DNA of 64,000 nucleotides from Yarrowia lipolytica (lineage: Eukaryota; Ascomycota; Dipodascomycetes; Dipodascales): positions 868,001-932,000 of the forward strand of contig NC_090771.1 in the NCBI RefSeq assembly GCF_001761485.1, in the 5' to 3' direction. Below, one piece after another: positions 10,375-21,265 of the stretch. Position 1 is the first letter of the stretch; every line of letters starts with the position of its first letter. The notes beneath the pieces are model-generated. The model ran no database searches. It had not been told where the DNA came from and saw only the letters and a list, made by a program, of their open reading frames with translations. A program made the translations under genes and the position numbers.

Positions 10375-11529
10375 ATGGTAGACGATAAATACATTGGACT
10401 GGCGCTGGCCATCTCGTCGTCGCTGGCCATTGGCACGTCGTTCATCATCACCAAGAAGGGTCTCATGGATGCCTCCTCCCGACACTCGGCCGACGCCGGC
10501 GACTCGTTTGCCTATCTGAAAAACCCCATCTGGTGGGCCGGCATGATCACCATGGCGGTCGGCGAGATAGCCAACTTCGCGGCCTACACGTTTGCGCCGG
10601 CGATTCTTGTCACGCCGCTGGGCGCGCTTTCCGTCATCATTGGAGCTGTTCTGGCGTCGTTTTTCCTCAAGGAAAAACTCGGCATTCTGGGCTCTCTGGG
10701 CTGCGCCATCTGCCTGATCGGCTCGGTCATCATCGTGCTCCATGCGCCAGCCGACAAGGACGTTCAGACCGTCGACGAGATTCTCAACTACGCCGTGCAG
10801 CCCGGGTTTCTCATGTATATTTGCGCCGTGGCCGCGTTCGCCGGATTCATGATCTACAAGGTGGCCCCACGACTGGGACGAGTCAACCCCATGATCTACA
10901 TTTCCATCTGCTCATCGGTGGGCTCCATCTCGGTCATGAGTATAAAGGCGTTTGGAATCGCCCTCAAGCTGTCGCTGGGCGGCAACAACCAGTTCACCCA
11001 CCCATCCACCTACGTGTTCCTCATCGTCGTGGCGGTGTGCATCGTCACCCAGATGAACTACTTCAACAAGGCCCTCGACCAATTTGACACCAACATTGTC
11101 AACCCTCTGTACTACGTCACTTTCACCACCTGCACTCTGGCGGCTTCGTTCATTCTGTTCCAGGGGTTCAACACCAGCTCCGCCGTCGACGTGATTTCGC
11201 TCATTTGTGGCTTTCTCATCATCTTCACCGGAGTCTATTTGTTGAATATCTCCAAGACGGACCCCGATGGATCCAACCTCATGCCCGGCCGGGCTCTGGA
11301 TGGCATTCCCATGGACAATGGCGTGGCGTCGCTGCAGACCCGACGGTCGGCCCAGTTTGCCCGAAACTCGCTGCATCGACGGTCCGATTCGCTCAGACAG
11401 CATGAGGTGCGGCTCGTCAACGACTACGACGAGGAGCAGTCGCTGGGCATGACGCGGCTGGATGATCTGGACGACGAGGACGACGGCTTTGATATTTCCG
11501 ACGAGAGGGAGTTGTTGAGACGGCACTAG
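10375..11529 (+). CDS. NIPA-type magnesium transporter (DUF803 family)
   Basis: Membrane transporter of the drug/metabolite-transporter superfamily; animal NIPA1/2 and fungal relatives carry Mg2+ at the plasma membrane or endosomes. The 384-residue protein has nine hydrophobic segments (about 7-24, 52-72, 77-97, 104-124, 144-163, 174-195, 213-230, 244-263, 273-291). Family hallmarks are visible: GLALAISSSLAIGTSFI at the N-terminus, the KNPIWWAGM motif near 49-57, APAILVTPLGALSVIIGA near 74-91 and QMNYFNKALDQFDTNIVNPLYY near 226-247. The hydrophilic C-terminal 90 residues are acidic and arginine-rich and probably cytosolic. The ATG at 10375 is in good context (CGCCATGG). The transported ion is inferred from the family only. 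Confidence 0.85.
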   Translation: MVDDKYIGLALAISSSLAIGTSFIITKKGLMDASSRHSADAGDSFAYLKNPIWWAGMITMAVGEIANFAAYTFAPAILVTPLGALSVIIGAVLASFFLKEKLGILGSLGCAICLIGSVIIVLHAPADKDVQTVDEILNYAVQPGFLMYICAVAAFAGFMIYKVAPRLGRVNPMIYISICSSVGSISVMSIKAFGIALKLSLGGNNQFTHPSTYVFLIVVAVCIVTQMNYFNKALDQFDTNIVNPLYYVTFTTCTLAASFILFQGFNTSSAVDVISLICGFLIIFTGVYLLNISKTDPDGSNLMPGRALDGIPMDNGVASLQTRRSAQFARNSLHRRSDSLRQHEVRLVNDYDEEQSLGMTRLDDLDDEDDGFDISDERELLRRH

Positions 11530-12189
11530 TCAGGCGCCGTGGACAACAACGTGGTGGTAGTCAGCCCGCCAGCCAGCCGGGCACAAACGCACATACTCTT
11601 GTGTTCTGGCGACGGGGCATAAAAACGGATTCTTTCCCCCATTTATTCATATAACATTAGGATCTCGGGCTGAAACAAATTTGGATCTCGGCTGGAACAA
11701 TTTGGACCCAGGACCAAGGACCCAGGACCCAGGACCTCATTGGGCTGAACGCCCTCATTTATATATATATTTACCTGCACAGCGTAGGAGTAAGCCCTAC
11801 CCTGTTTTCTCGACAGAGTTGAAATTCATGCTGTAGTATCGTAGGTATGGTACATACTCTACAGGTGACTATCATTGGTGGGGTTTTGATGGTGGTGATA
11901 TCTCGAGATATCTCGTTCCGAAGACCCCCAAGTGCCACTTTTTGGTGCTTCTTTTCTAGAATATTCTCCTTTTGTTTCTTCTTGAAAATCTTACCAATTT
12001 CTGATTACCAATACTTCCACTCCTAATCTGAGTTTATGCACCCTCCTGCAACCGCCACTCATTATCGTGTTGATCTGACACAAAACGGAGCCCACACAAC
12101 CGTCTAACACTTATAAAGCTCCCCACACGCCCACCGTCTCTGTCACTCACTCATTTGCCACCCCGCCACCCATTTACCGCCCATTTAAC
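11530..12189. other. intergenic; DDI1 promoter at right end
   Basis: Short tandem GGACCCA words near 11697-11735, a TA-rich block near 11760 and a TATAAAG box at 12112-12118, about 70 bases before the DDI1 start. No gene seen. Confidence 0.6.
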
Positions 12190-13383
12190 ATGCAAATCTT
12201 TGTGACAACGCCATCTGAAAACGTGTTTGGACTAGAGGTCGCCGCAGATATGGCCTACGAGGACCTGCTGGCTTTTGTAGAGATGGAGGCGTCCGTGCCG
12301 TCCAAGGACATCATTCTGAGTCTCAACGGCAACCCCATTGTCGACACAGACCCCAAGGCGACGATTGGGTCTCTTGGAGTCACCGACAACTCCATGCTTC
12401 TTCTCACCACCAAACGAGTGGCTCCCAATCCCTCCACGTCCGCCCAGCCCGCCATTCCCACACTGGACTTCTCGTCAATCCAGATTCCCGGACTGCCCGC
12501 GGCTCAGCGGGTTGATCCCCGCGCCGAGCAGATCCGAACGCAGATTCTGGAGCGAGCAGACTCGCTGGATCAGCTGAAACTCAGCAACCCCGAGCTTGCC
12601 GAGCACGTGCACGACTCACAAAAGTTCTCCGACGCCTTCACCAAGCTGCAGAACGAGCTGCGGGCCAAGGAAGTCGAGCGCAAGAAGGAGCTGCAGCGGC
12701 TCTACGCCGACCCCGACAATGAAGACAACCAGAAACGAATCATGGAGATCATTCGACAGGAAAACGTGGAGGAGTCGTACCAGAACGCCATGGAACACCA
12801 CCCGGAGATGTTTATTCGAACAGACATGCTGTACATCAATTGCCGTATCAACGGACACGATGTCAAGGCGTTTGTGGACACCGGAGCCCAGATGACGATT
12901 CTGTCGGAGGAGTTTTGCGAAAAGGTCGGCCTGTCGCACATGCTGGATGTCAAGTTTGCCGGTGTGGCGCGAGGAGTGGGTTCGGGCAAGATTCTGGGCC
13001 GCGTACACTCTGTGCCTCTTCAGATCGGTTCCTCGTTCTTCCCCGCCTCCGTTTCGGTCATTGAAGGCGACCAGCTCCAATTCATTCTGGGGCTCGACAT
13101 GCTCAAGCGATTCAAGGCCAACGTCAACTTGCGGACCAACCAGCTGGAGATTGGGGAGGAAAAGGCCACCTTCTTGGGCGAGAAGGATCTTCCCGACGAG
13201 TTTGGCAAGCTGGGCCAGGAGAAGGAAAAGAAACAGGACCATGGGTCTGCCGGAGACGCGTTCAAGGATGAAGATATTGTCAATCTCATGTCTCTGGGTT
13301 ATTCCAGGGAAAAGGTTGTGGTTGCTCTCAAGCAGACTGACGGCGATGTGGAGTTGGCTGCTTCTTTGTTGTTTTCTCAGTGA
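12190..13383 (+). CDS. DDI1: DDI1, ubiquitin-receptor aspartyl protease
   Basis: Shuttle protein that carries ubiquitylated substrates to the proteasome and contains a retropepsin-fold protease domain acting on heavily ubiquitylated proteins. In the 397 residues: a ubiquitin-like domain at about 1-76, a helical middle domain at about 110-205, the protease domain at about 206-335 with the catalytic triad FVDTGAQMT (Asp230) and the family's ILGLDMLKRF, and a C-terminal UBA domain at about 353-395 (EDIVNLMSLGYSREKVVVAL). All parts of the family architecture are present and the catalytic Asp is kept. The ATG at 12190 follows a TATAAAG box. This is a host gene, not an element. Confidence 0.96.
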   Translation: MQIFVTTPSENVFGLEVAADMAYEDLLAFVEMEASVPSKDIILSLNGNPIVDTDPKATIGSLGVTDNSMLLLTTKRVAPNPSTSAQPAIPTLDFSSIQIPGLPAAQRVDPRAEQIRTQILERADSLDQLKLSNPELAEHVHDSQKFSDAFTKLQNELRAKEVERKKELQRLYADPDNEDNQKRIMEIIRQENVEESYQNAMEHHPEMFIRTDMLYINCRINGHDVKAFVDTGAQMTILSEEFCEKVGLSHMLDVKFAGVARGVGSGKILGRVHSVPLQIGSSFFPASVSVIEGDQLQFILGLDMLKRFKANVNLRTNQLEIGEEKATFLGEKDLPDEFGKLGQEKEKKQDHGSAGDAFKDEDIVNLMSLGYSREKVVVALKQTDGDVELAASLLFSQ

Positions 13384-13782
13384 GCTCTAGGGAGCTTGTG
13401 AATGAGAGTACATATGTGGATGTATTATATTGTATTCGTATGGATTGTAAAAAATAAAAAATAAAAAAATCACCGAAAAGAGGAAAACAGAAAAAATCTA
13501 GTAAACAATAGTTAGGCTTCACTAAGCGAGATGCACGTCATTAGTTAGACTTTCATCAAGGCATACTGTATGTATATTTATTTTTACTTTCTCACTTTTT
13601 TTTTTCGTACATTTGTCATCAATAACATACCACCACCTTCAATATTATCGCTACCGACCCACAAATTAGTCAGCATAAAGAGCACATTTGAAGGAGTCCG
13701 CAACCTGAAAATCTCGTGATTTCACCTACCAATGCACCAGATCTAAAGCAAAAACAAAAATCCAAACTTTGCCTGTCCTACC
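13384..13782. other. intergenic, no gene seen
   Basis: AT-rich 0.4 kb spacer with an A-run near 13448-13468 and a T-run near 13588-13605. Confidence 0.6.
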
Positions 13783-15704
13783 ATGCGGCCGACGTTAGTG
13801 AGACCTGATCTGGGGGAGATCCACGACCGATTCGAGCTGGGAATTGAAGGAGCATCCAGTTGCCCGGGCGAGCGACCGTGTCCACGACGAATGCGTGTTT
13901 TGAAACGTCTGGTATTGACGACTTATGAGCAGTTGATGGACATGAGTGACGACAACGTGACCCATTCCGACTGGGCCTGGAGCATGCGGATGGTGGTTGA
14001 GACGTGTTTACGGGAGATTATGCAACTGGGTCTGATGCGTACCATCTACGACCTGGTGTTTTCGCTCCATTGTGGCTGTATGGGGGCTCCCGTGACGCGA
14101 GGGCGCCTTGACAAGTACTCGACCAAGTATGGCAGCTACCAGACCACGTTCAAGGATGCCTATGAGATCACGTGCGACTATTTCCGGCTGTATCGACTTG
14201 ATGAGAAGAAACTGAAGGCGTTTTGTGCCCAGCATGATCAGGATACCGCTCTGGAGATTGTGTTGGCAGCCATTGGGGGGGAGAAACCGCCAATGGTCGA
14301 TGAGGAGGCTCGCGAGACCGTGAGGGAGATTCGAAACAGCATCTGGAAGAGCGCGAGAGAGACGTATTTCAAGCTCAAGAACGACGGGCGCGAAACGTAT
14401 GATTTGGACGTTGTTTTCGACAATGAAGAGCCGCCGTTTCCAAACCACGTTTTCATGAGTTTGGCGAGCCATTTTTTCGCGGACCATGGTTGGTTGCCTG
14501 TTGGTGACAATGTGGGCATATTCAAGGACCAGAATATGACTCTTAAGGCTCGCCGAACCGCGTCTCCGGACCTGTTGGATCGTTTGGGGGTCATGTTTAA
14601 CCACCATGGCATTGTTCTGCCGGCTTGGCTGTCATCTTGGACGGGTCTGCCTGAGTCTGCTCGGCGGGCCCTTCCCGAAACCATGTGGATGTCTGATTCG
14701 GGGCGATTCAGCATGGCTGTTTACAAGCCTGCGTTCGAACGGGAGAAGCTGTTGATCGACATGTTTCCTGCCGCCCGGAATCTGCCCGCTTCTGTTCTTT
14801 TGCGGGTGTCGTTGTTTATGCACCAGACCAACGCGCTCAACTCCAACGTGCTGCTTCATATGGAGGACTACTTCCGGACTCGGACGGAGGGGCGGTATCA
14901 GGGTATGCCGGAAAAGGACCCCCGTGGAGGCAATATCCGAGTCGATCTAGACACATGTTTCAGAGAAATGGTGGCCTGTAACTTTGGCTTCGACAAAGTC
15001 ATCAAAGACGGCCAAATGCCGGGATTCGAGAGCTTTCAAAAAACAGGGAAAATCACCGGACTTCCGTTTTCCAGTCGCTGATTGACCAGTTCCACGACGC
15101 CAGCATGTTTTGTTTCCTGAGAGAGCTCCTCACCACCTACAACCCCGAGCACGTCAACAAGGGACCCTTTTTGCAGGCGTGTGTGGATTATGCCAACAAA
15201 CACGACCCGGAGATCTGGCATGATGGAGATGATGATTGGACCTTGTGGCTGGTCACCAACATGATCCATCCGTTGATCGTATGCGAAAAGCCACTGTTTG
15301 CGAGTTTTGGCCAACTGGATAAGACCGAAATCTGTGTGGAAGGAAAGACTTTCAAAGTGACTGCCAAGGGCTCCGTTTGTTACGCCTATAACCGTTGCGG
15401 AAAGGGCATGTACGCTGTGGGTTACCTATGTGAGGCTGGGGCGGTGAATCTGATGAGCCATGACACGTTTCTACGTCTTCGAGGAGCCTCCGTGAGGCGA
15501 GATCACGACCATTCGTTGCTGGAAATGCCGCTGTTGAAAACTGAAATCTCCATGGGAGGAGAAGAAAAGGTGTTTTGGAAGGGTCAAGAGATTGGCCGAG
15601 TCGATCTGCGTTATTGGCATGAACGACTGGGTCATATCAGTGGGGCTACAATGAAGAACTACCAAAAGGTGATCAAGGGTCTCCCTCCGTATTTTTGGTG
15701 GTAA
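13783..15704 (+). mobile_element. Ty1/copia-like retrotransposon fossil (Gag/protease part)
   Basis: Two open frames on the plus strand, 13783-15081 (432 codons, unrecognised, possibly the Gag-like part) and 15105-15704. The second ends in a region typical of copia Pol, so I read the whole as a remnant of an LTR element. Integrase, reverse transcriptase and RNase H are not seen in the window, and I did not find flanking LTRs. It looks broken, with about one break inside the retained part. The first frame is long and has ordinary composition, so the relic is either fairly young or partly kept by the host. What the first frame encodes is unknown; an unrelated host gene is a possible alternative for it. 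Confidence 0.6.
15105..15704 (+). mobile_element. part of the fossil: copia protease-like and GAG-pre-integrase region
   Basis: The last 45 codons contain RVDLRYWHERLGHISG, which matches the GAG-pre-integrase motif (LWHxRLGH) that precedes integrase in Ty1/copia polyproteins. The roughly 100 codons before it have the layout of a copia protease region. No integrase zinc finger or core follows. The assignment rests on this motif and its context; a profile search against GAG-pre-integrase and copia protease families would settle it. Confidence 0.7.
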
Positions 15705-15998
15705 TTACGACGATTTGTATTATTATTGTTATTTATTTATTTATTTATTCTGCACTATTACCAAACCGCAGCCTTTGTGAGAGAAAAAAAGATAGTTTTA
15801 TCCATTTTATTCATTTTTATTCATTTTTATTCATTTTTACACAGTTATTGCTCACTACACATACTCAAAATGTCGTCATTCTCTTATCAAGATAAATATT
15901 AGTTAGAATACAATGCCTCAAAAACGAGGGTGGTAGAAATGCAAACATCGAGCAAGACCAACAACGGGTGTTCTGTAGACAATCTCCGATTCGCCGCG

Positions 15999-17124
15999 TT
16001 ACATGTTGGTGTTGAAAAACATGGAAATGTCGTTCATCGGCTGCTGCTGCTGCTGCTGCGGCTGCTGTTGCTGCGGCTGTTGCTGGGGTTGTTGCTGGGG
16101 TTGTTGCTGGGGGTGAGGCTGTCCCCCCATCATGTTCATTCCTCCCACAGACGGCATCCGGAAACCCGCTGTTGCCTGCTGCTGCCTGCTGCTGCTGCTG
16201 CTGCTGCTGCTGGTTGGACATCATCATCGGATTCATGCCCATATCCGGTCCCTGACCGCCCTGGTTCTGCTGGCCGCCCTGGTTCTGCTGACCCTGACCG
16301 AGCATCTGGTTCATCATCGGAGGTGAATGCTGGGGCATCGACTGCTGCTGGGGACCCTGGCCCTGACCCGGGGGTTGCTGTCGCACCTGGGGCTGTCCTG
16401 GACCCATTCCCTGCTGGCCCTGGACTTGGGCCATGGGTTTCTGGTCGGGAAACATCTGTTTGAGTCGCTGGTACAACTGGCCCAGAAACGGCGCGCAGTC
16501 GGGAGGAGTCAGAATCGACGGCGCTGAAAGAGCCATGTCGATATTGAGCGCCGGCGTCTTGCCCAGCCGCTCCGCCGACGACGCCATGTACAACAGGTTG
16601 CACTGCAGACGCTGTAGCACCGAACGGTAGGCCTCGGGATCCGGATTGGGCTGTTGGCCCTGGGCGATGGGCGGATGAAACGACGACGTTCCAATGGCAC
16701 ACTTGATCAGCTCCTTGTTGATTTCTGTCATGATATTGAACCGCTGACGCGCCACCTGGTGCATTCGAGCCATTTGCTGGGGGTTGAGAGTGGTGGGAGG
16801 TCCCTGGCTCTGTTGGGTCTGTTGGGTCTGTTGGGATCGAGGAAGACCGCCCATTTGTTGTCCTTGCTGGCCCTGTTGGCCCTGTTGACCCATGTGGAAG
16901 TTCATTTGCGGAGACATGCCCATACCTTGTTGCCCCATTCCCTGTTGCTGTTGAGGCTGTTGAGGCTGCTGCTGCGGCTGGCCGGGATTCATCATCTGCC
17001 CCTGCCCGTAGCCCTGGCTCTGGTTGCCGGGCTGATAGCCAATGTTCATGTTCATGGCGTTGAGGTCAATGCCGGAACTCATCAAGAGTTGTGATGGAGA
17101 AGACTCAAAGTCTAAGAGGTCCAT
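15999..17124 (-). CDS. SS18/SNH-domain Q-rich protein, C-terminus out of frame
   Basis: Probable SWI/SNF-associated protein of the SS18 (SSXT) type. The first ATG is at 17124 (MDLLDFESSP); an in-frame TTG at 17178 is ignored. The protein is rich in Q, G, P and M, as in SS18. Residues about 128-188 read INKELIKCAI ... YRSVLQRLQCNLLYMASSAE, matching the SNH pattern (LIQCI ... LHRNLVYLATIAD) that binds the Brg1-type ATPase. Codons 1-320 run in one frame. Near 16160-16165 the sensible Q-rich continuation moves to another frame, which gives 53 more residues, PQQQ-rich and ending MNDISMFFNTNM, with a stop at 15999. The original frame instead runs into Ala/Thr-rich and then unrelated sequence down to 15865. 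A one-base difference in the local CCGG/GGG context (variant, assembly error or slippage) is the simplest explanation; no intron signal is present. Confidence 0.7.
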
Positions 17125-19123
17125 TTTTGCAAACAGGCACGTGTGCGGGTGAGGGGGGTCACGTGATATAACTGCCAACGGGGGGACGCGGATGTGTGCG
17201 GGAACCGGGCAAACCGTACACAGATGGGTGAGGCAACTAGTTGGGCTTTCATTAGTCTCATTTATTAGTTTCCGCTCATAATCTGTGTGTCAGTTGGAGG
17301 CAATTAGGGGATCTGGAATGAGGAATCAGGAATCAGGAGTGAGGGAAGTCTGAGGAATCTGGGGAAAGTAGATATGAGTGAAAAAAATGGGGATATATAC
17401 ATGTATTAGTCGTTGTTTTTACCTTGAAGCAATTTGATTCATTGTTTTTTTTTATTTTATTATTTTATTTTTTTATTTTTTTTTTGATTATATATTTATT
17501 AATTTATTTTTCAGTTGTCATTCCATGGCGCACATTTTCGGAATCCGCATTGGGTGGGTGTAAAAAAATTAAAATTAAAATTAAAATCAAAAAAATTAAC
17601 CACTATGGGGCGTGAGTTTGATTCTCGCGGGTGTCAAATTTGGGGATAATTCCTAATGGTGGCAACTGGAGTACGGAATACCGGGAATATCGCCAGGAAT
17701 ACCGAAATATCGGAGAGTTTGAATTATATCTAATATTTCTTAATGTCTGAAAAGTGTGGTTTTGTTGTTGTTTGTTGTTTTGTTGTTGGTTGTTTGTAGT
17801 TGTTAGTTGTACTTGTCGTTGTTTCTTTATTTTATTTTTATTTTTATTTTATTTTCTGACGAAATTCAAGCCCACACTTCAAAACTACGTAGGTCCACAA
17901 CGAGTTAACATATAGATCCAATTGTTGCTCGCAATCAAATGGTTCTGAGTCTTTTCAACAGCGGTTGGTTTTCCTTCATTTTAATGGCTCAAAAATGGCT
18001 ACTTGTATTGTATGGGGTGTACAAGTATTGTACTTGGAGACAAATTTACAGGATCTAAATCACGTTCCTATGTTAGTCAAACTCGGTCTGAACTCGAAAC
18101 GATCCGAAAAAAAAACCAAATGAGTTACAAGTACAAGCACAAAGGGTCCCGAAGAGTGGAATAATCAAGAAAATTGACTGCTACCACCCCATTAACTGGT
18201 GAGGGACTCCAGTCTCCACCTTTCTTCAACCAGATCAAGGGACATCTCTGGCGCTCTGGAATCGCCTACAGCAAAAAGACCACAACACCATCATAATCAT
18301 GCTCCATGAGGTCGGTGAGATGTTCAGCAAGCTCAGAAACCTCTTCTAACTCTGTCTGAACCACTTGCACTTGGTCCAACAGACTGTCGAGCTGAACTGA
18401 GTATGTGCTTTGAGTGCTGGAAGGATTGACGACTTGGAGGCTTCCGCGTCTCCAGACATTTACTTGTTGTTGGTAGCAGGCAAGGCCGTTTCCTGTGCCG
18501 CATCGTTCTCTGGAGACACAGCTGGAGATTGTCCTTTCTGTGAGTCGATCGCGGATGTCATTGAGTCGATACCTGAGTGCCGAGAGTATATATGAGGAGC
18601 GAGTGGATTGAAAAGTCGGTTATTTGATAGAGACCAGACCTGGACCGTTATTGCTTGACAGCATGGCCACAAAGTCGTATCACCGGGCTCGGTCGACCAA
18701 TTGAGACCAAATTCTGGTATCAAATCGGACCTGAAACCACTAAAGAGACCACGGACCTGAGACCAACCTGAACCGAAGGAGTCATTCCTCCGATGATCAC
18801 AGAGCCCCAGTGTGAGAATTGTGGTCAGTATTGACACAATAACGTGGTACCAGATTGGTCTTTAGATCTTGGTGAGAAAGGGATCAGATTTGGAGTTGTA
18901 TGGTGGTTGCTCGACCGATATCTGTAGAATAAACACGGCACCTTTGAACACCCATGAACGACATGTGTAGTTCAACAAGAGTTGTACCGTAGTCGGTGCT
19001 AAAAATCTCTGATACAATTCTTGTATCCGAGCTCACATGTGCGGCGGACTTGTACCGTATTATCCCCAGCACTGATGTTCAGCTATTTTTCAAACTAATT
19101 TTTCGACTAATTTCAATCGATAC

Positions 19124-19225
19124 CAAAAAAAAATAAAAATAAAAATAAAAATAAAAATAAAAATAAAAATAAAAATAAAAAAAAAAAAAAAAAATAAAAA
19201 TAAAAATAAAAATAAAAATAAAAAT
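19124..19225. repeat. AAAAAT microsatellite
   Basis: About 100 bases of (AAAAAT)n interrupted by one longer A-run around 19180-19195. Confidence 0.95.
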
Positions 19226-19920
19226 TCAAACAAAAATGGCTATGAGGGCTATAGGGACAAAAATGGTTTGGAAACATCCCGGCTGGTCTAATACTGGACT
19301 CGTACAGTTCTTTTTCCGCATTTCCGACCAGATCTCCAAATCCAACCAGGGCACAGATCGGAAGAGCGGTTCAGCATATATATTAATTATATATATATAT
19401 TTGAGTTAATTGATCCATATTGAGGAATCCACTTTCTAACACCCGAAACGCTCATCTCGATCGGTATCAAACCACGAGAATGATTTTGTTGCTGCCAAAC
19501 ACACACGTGACCAAGAGTATCATTTTGGCACAGTACTGTACTGTACCATGTTTGCGACCATCACATTTTCATCCAACCTCCTGCTGATGGCACTAACCCC
19601 GAATTACTTGTGCCCCTGTTTTTCACACTCTACATAAAAAATAAAAAATAAAATAAAAAACAATTAAAACAAATAAAAAACCGCTATCCCATCTACTGAG
19701 TTCCGAATACCTCCATTGCGGTTACAATCGTTGAAATGTTCTCCGAGATCCAATTGCAGCCACCAAAATCACTCAGTTGACGGATCTGGACTACTCCAAC
19801 ATTATACAACCCCACTCCTACAAACGGCGTTCCAGACACTCGAATCGACGTTTCCGCTAGTCTATAGCTCTAACGCCGAACGCGCCAGCCACACTCATCA
19901 GATATGAGACCGCTGGCTCG

Positions 19921-19983
19921 CTACGCTCATCAGCTCGCTCACTACGCTCATCAGCTCGCTCACTACGCTCATCAGCTCGCTCA
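19921..19983. repeat. minisatellite, three perfect 21-base units
   Basis: Three exact copies of a 21-base unit starting CTACGCTCATCAGCTCGC, with partial copies on both sides (from about 19905 to 19998). It begins about 25 bases past the stop codon of ATP7. Confidence 0.95.
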
Positions 19984-20022
19984 CTCGCTCGCTTCGTATA
20001 TTCATGATATTCGTCAAACGTC

Positions 20023-21192
20023 TTACATAAGAACGACAGAGCCAAACTTCTCGTTGTAGCCGGGAACGGACCATCGGCCCTTCTTGACCATCTCCTCGAT
20101 CTTCTTCTCGAGATCGGGTCGGGCCTTGAACACGTCGTCAACAGAGAGCTGGTCGAAGGGTCGAGCAGACTCAATGTTCTCCAGGGTCTTCTGCAGATCG
20201 CCAATCTCCTGGTTGACCTTGCCCTCGGTGGCCTTGGCATCCTCAATGGCCTTGGCCTCAAAGGCGTCGATGGTCTTGAGCTGCTTGGACACGTCGTAGG
20301 TCACGGGCTTGAACGACTTGAAGTGCTGCTCAATCTCGTCCACAACCTTCTGGTTCTTAAGCACCTTTCGGTAGTGGGCAAAGTCCACGGTAGTGGGCTG
20401 GTTCTGCAGCTCGTAGGCGTTCTTCTTGGCCTCCTCGTGTCGCTTTCGGAAAGCCTGGAGGGAAGACACGGTGGCGCCGGTCAGGCCCAGGGAAGAGACA
20501 ATCTTTCCCCAGTCAACCTTGACGGCAGAGGATCGCTGAGTTAGCACGGGAGCGGGAGAGTTCTATACCATTGCCAGATCATTGATCATTGGTCATTGGT
20601 CATTGGTTGACCACGAGGCATGGACAATGTACCACGGTCAATGTGATATCGGTCGAAAATCGGAGCAAAAGCAAGAGCTTTGAAGCAAAAAGCGGAGCAA
20701 ATAGAGCTGTTATGTTGATGTCGCAGGTCGTCTGTTTTGTGTCCATTTTGTCGACTGTTTTGTGTCCATTTTGTGACTGGTTTTGTGTTCCAATCTGTGT
20801 CTGTGTCTGTTTTTGTGTCTATCGCAACTCGTTGTATCCACCTCTCTTAACCCCATCACCATTACATCTCTATCCCCACACTGACACGTCATCATCGACA
20901 CAGACTGGTGAAAACGTCAACAATCGCTCAATGCCAATTGGCAACTCAATCCATCCCACTTCTCATTGCCGATTGTCCTCTTGTCGACAACTCCGCTGTT
21001 GTTGTGTTGTTCTTGTAGTGTTTGTGTCCACACATTTTACTCTTGCTCCGAGATTTTGGGCTCATCACACTGACCAAGTCATATTTTCCCGGGTCTCGTT
21101 TTTTTCTGGAGCCCCCAATTCGGCCCATCATGACAACCTCATCCTTCTTCATCTCCCTTTTCGTCGGTACTCACGGCAGCAGCAACAGACAT
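20023..21192 (-). CDS. ATP7: ATP7, mitochondrial F1Fo ATP synthase subunit d
   Basis: Peripheral-stalk subunit of the mitochondrial ATP synthase. Exon 1 is 21175-21192 (ATG plus five codons, MSVAAA), the intron is 20536-21174 (639 bases, GTGAGT to CTAACTCAG), and exon 2 is 20023-20535. The spliced protein has 176 residues, the usual length. It matches yeast Atp7 across the chain: VDWGKIVSSLGLTG, QPTTVDFAHYRKVLKN, ESARPFDQLSVDDV and EEMVKKGRWSVPGYNEKFG near the C-terminus. Without the first exon, exon 2 opens with a non-ATG codon, and the splice restores the family N-terminus. Codon use is strongly biased to C/G-ending codons, as in highly expressed yeast genes. The upstream region carries CCAAT boxes and a TTAGGG cluster (listed). 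Confidence 0.95.
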
Positions 21193-21265
21193 GGTGATTG
21201 TAGTTGTGTGTTGTGTGTATCACGTAGTGAGAGAATTGAAAGTGGATTTTTCTGAAACGTGGTGG

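Larger units (their letters stand above)
17125..20022. other. gene-poor AT-rich region
   Basis: 2.9 kb without a gene I can support. It holds T-rich runs (17440-17520, 17825-17860), a tRNA-like T-arm motif near 17608-17626, an AAAAAT microsatellite (listed), TA-rich DNA near 19377-19402 and a 21-base minisatellite next to ATP7 (listed). A CACGTGAC-type site lies at the SS18-like promoter (17159-17167). Open frames of 60-130 codons near 18410-18840 overlap on both strands and show no motif. Confidence 0.5.

Noticed and set aside
15865-15998. C-terminal extension of the SS18-like frame ending TNIYLDKRMTTF
   Set aside because: It follows the frame change, has unrelated composition and runs past the natural stop of the Q-rich frame at 15999.
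20780-20900. Possible C/D snoRNA in the ATP7 intron (minus-strand GATGATGA)
   Set aside because: A C-box-like word is present but no D box (CTGA) at a suitable distance and no terminal stem.
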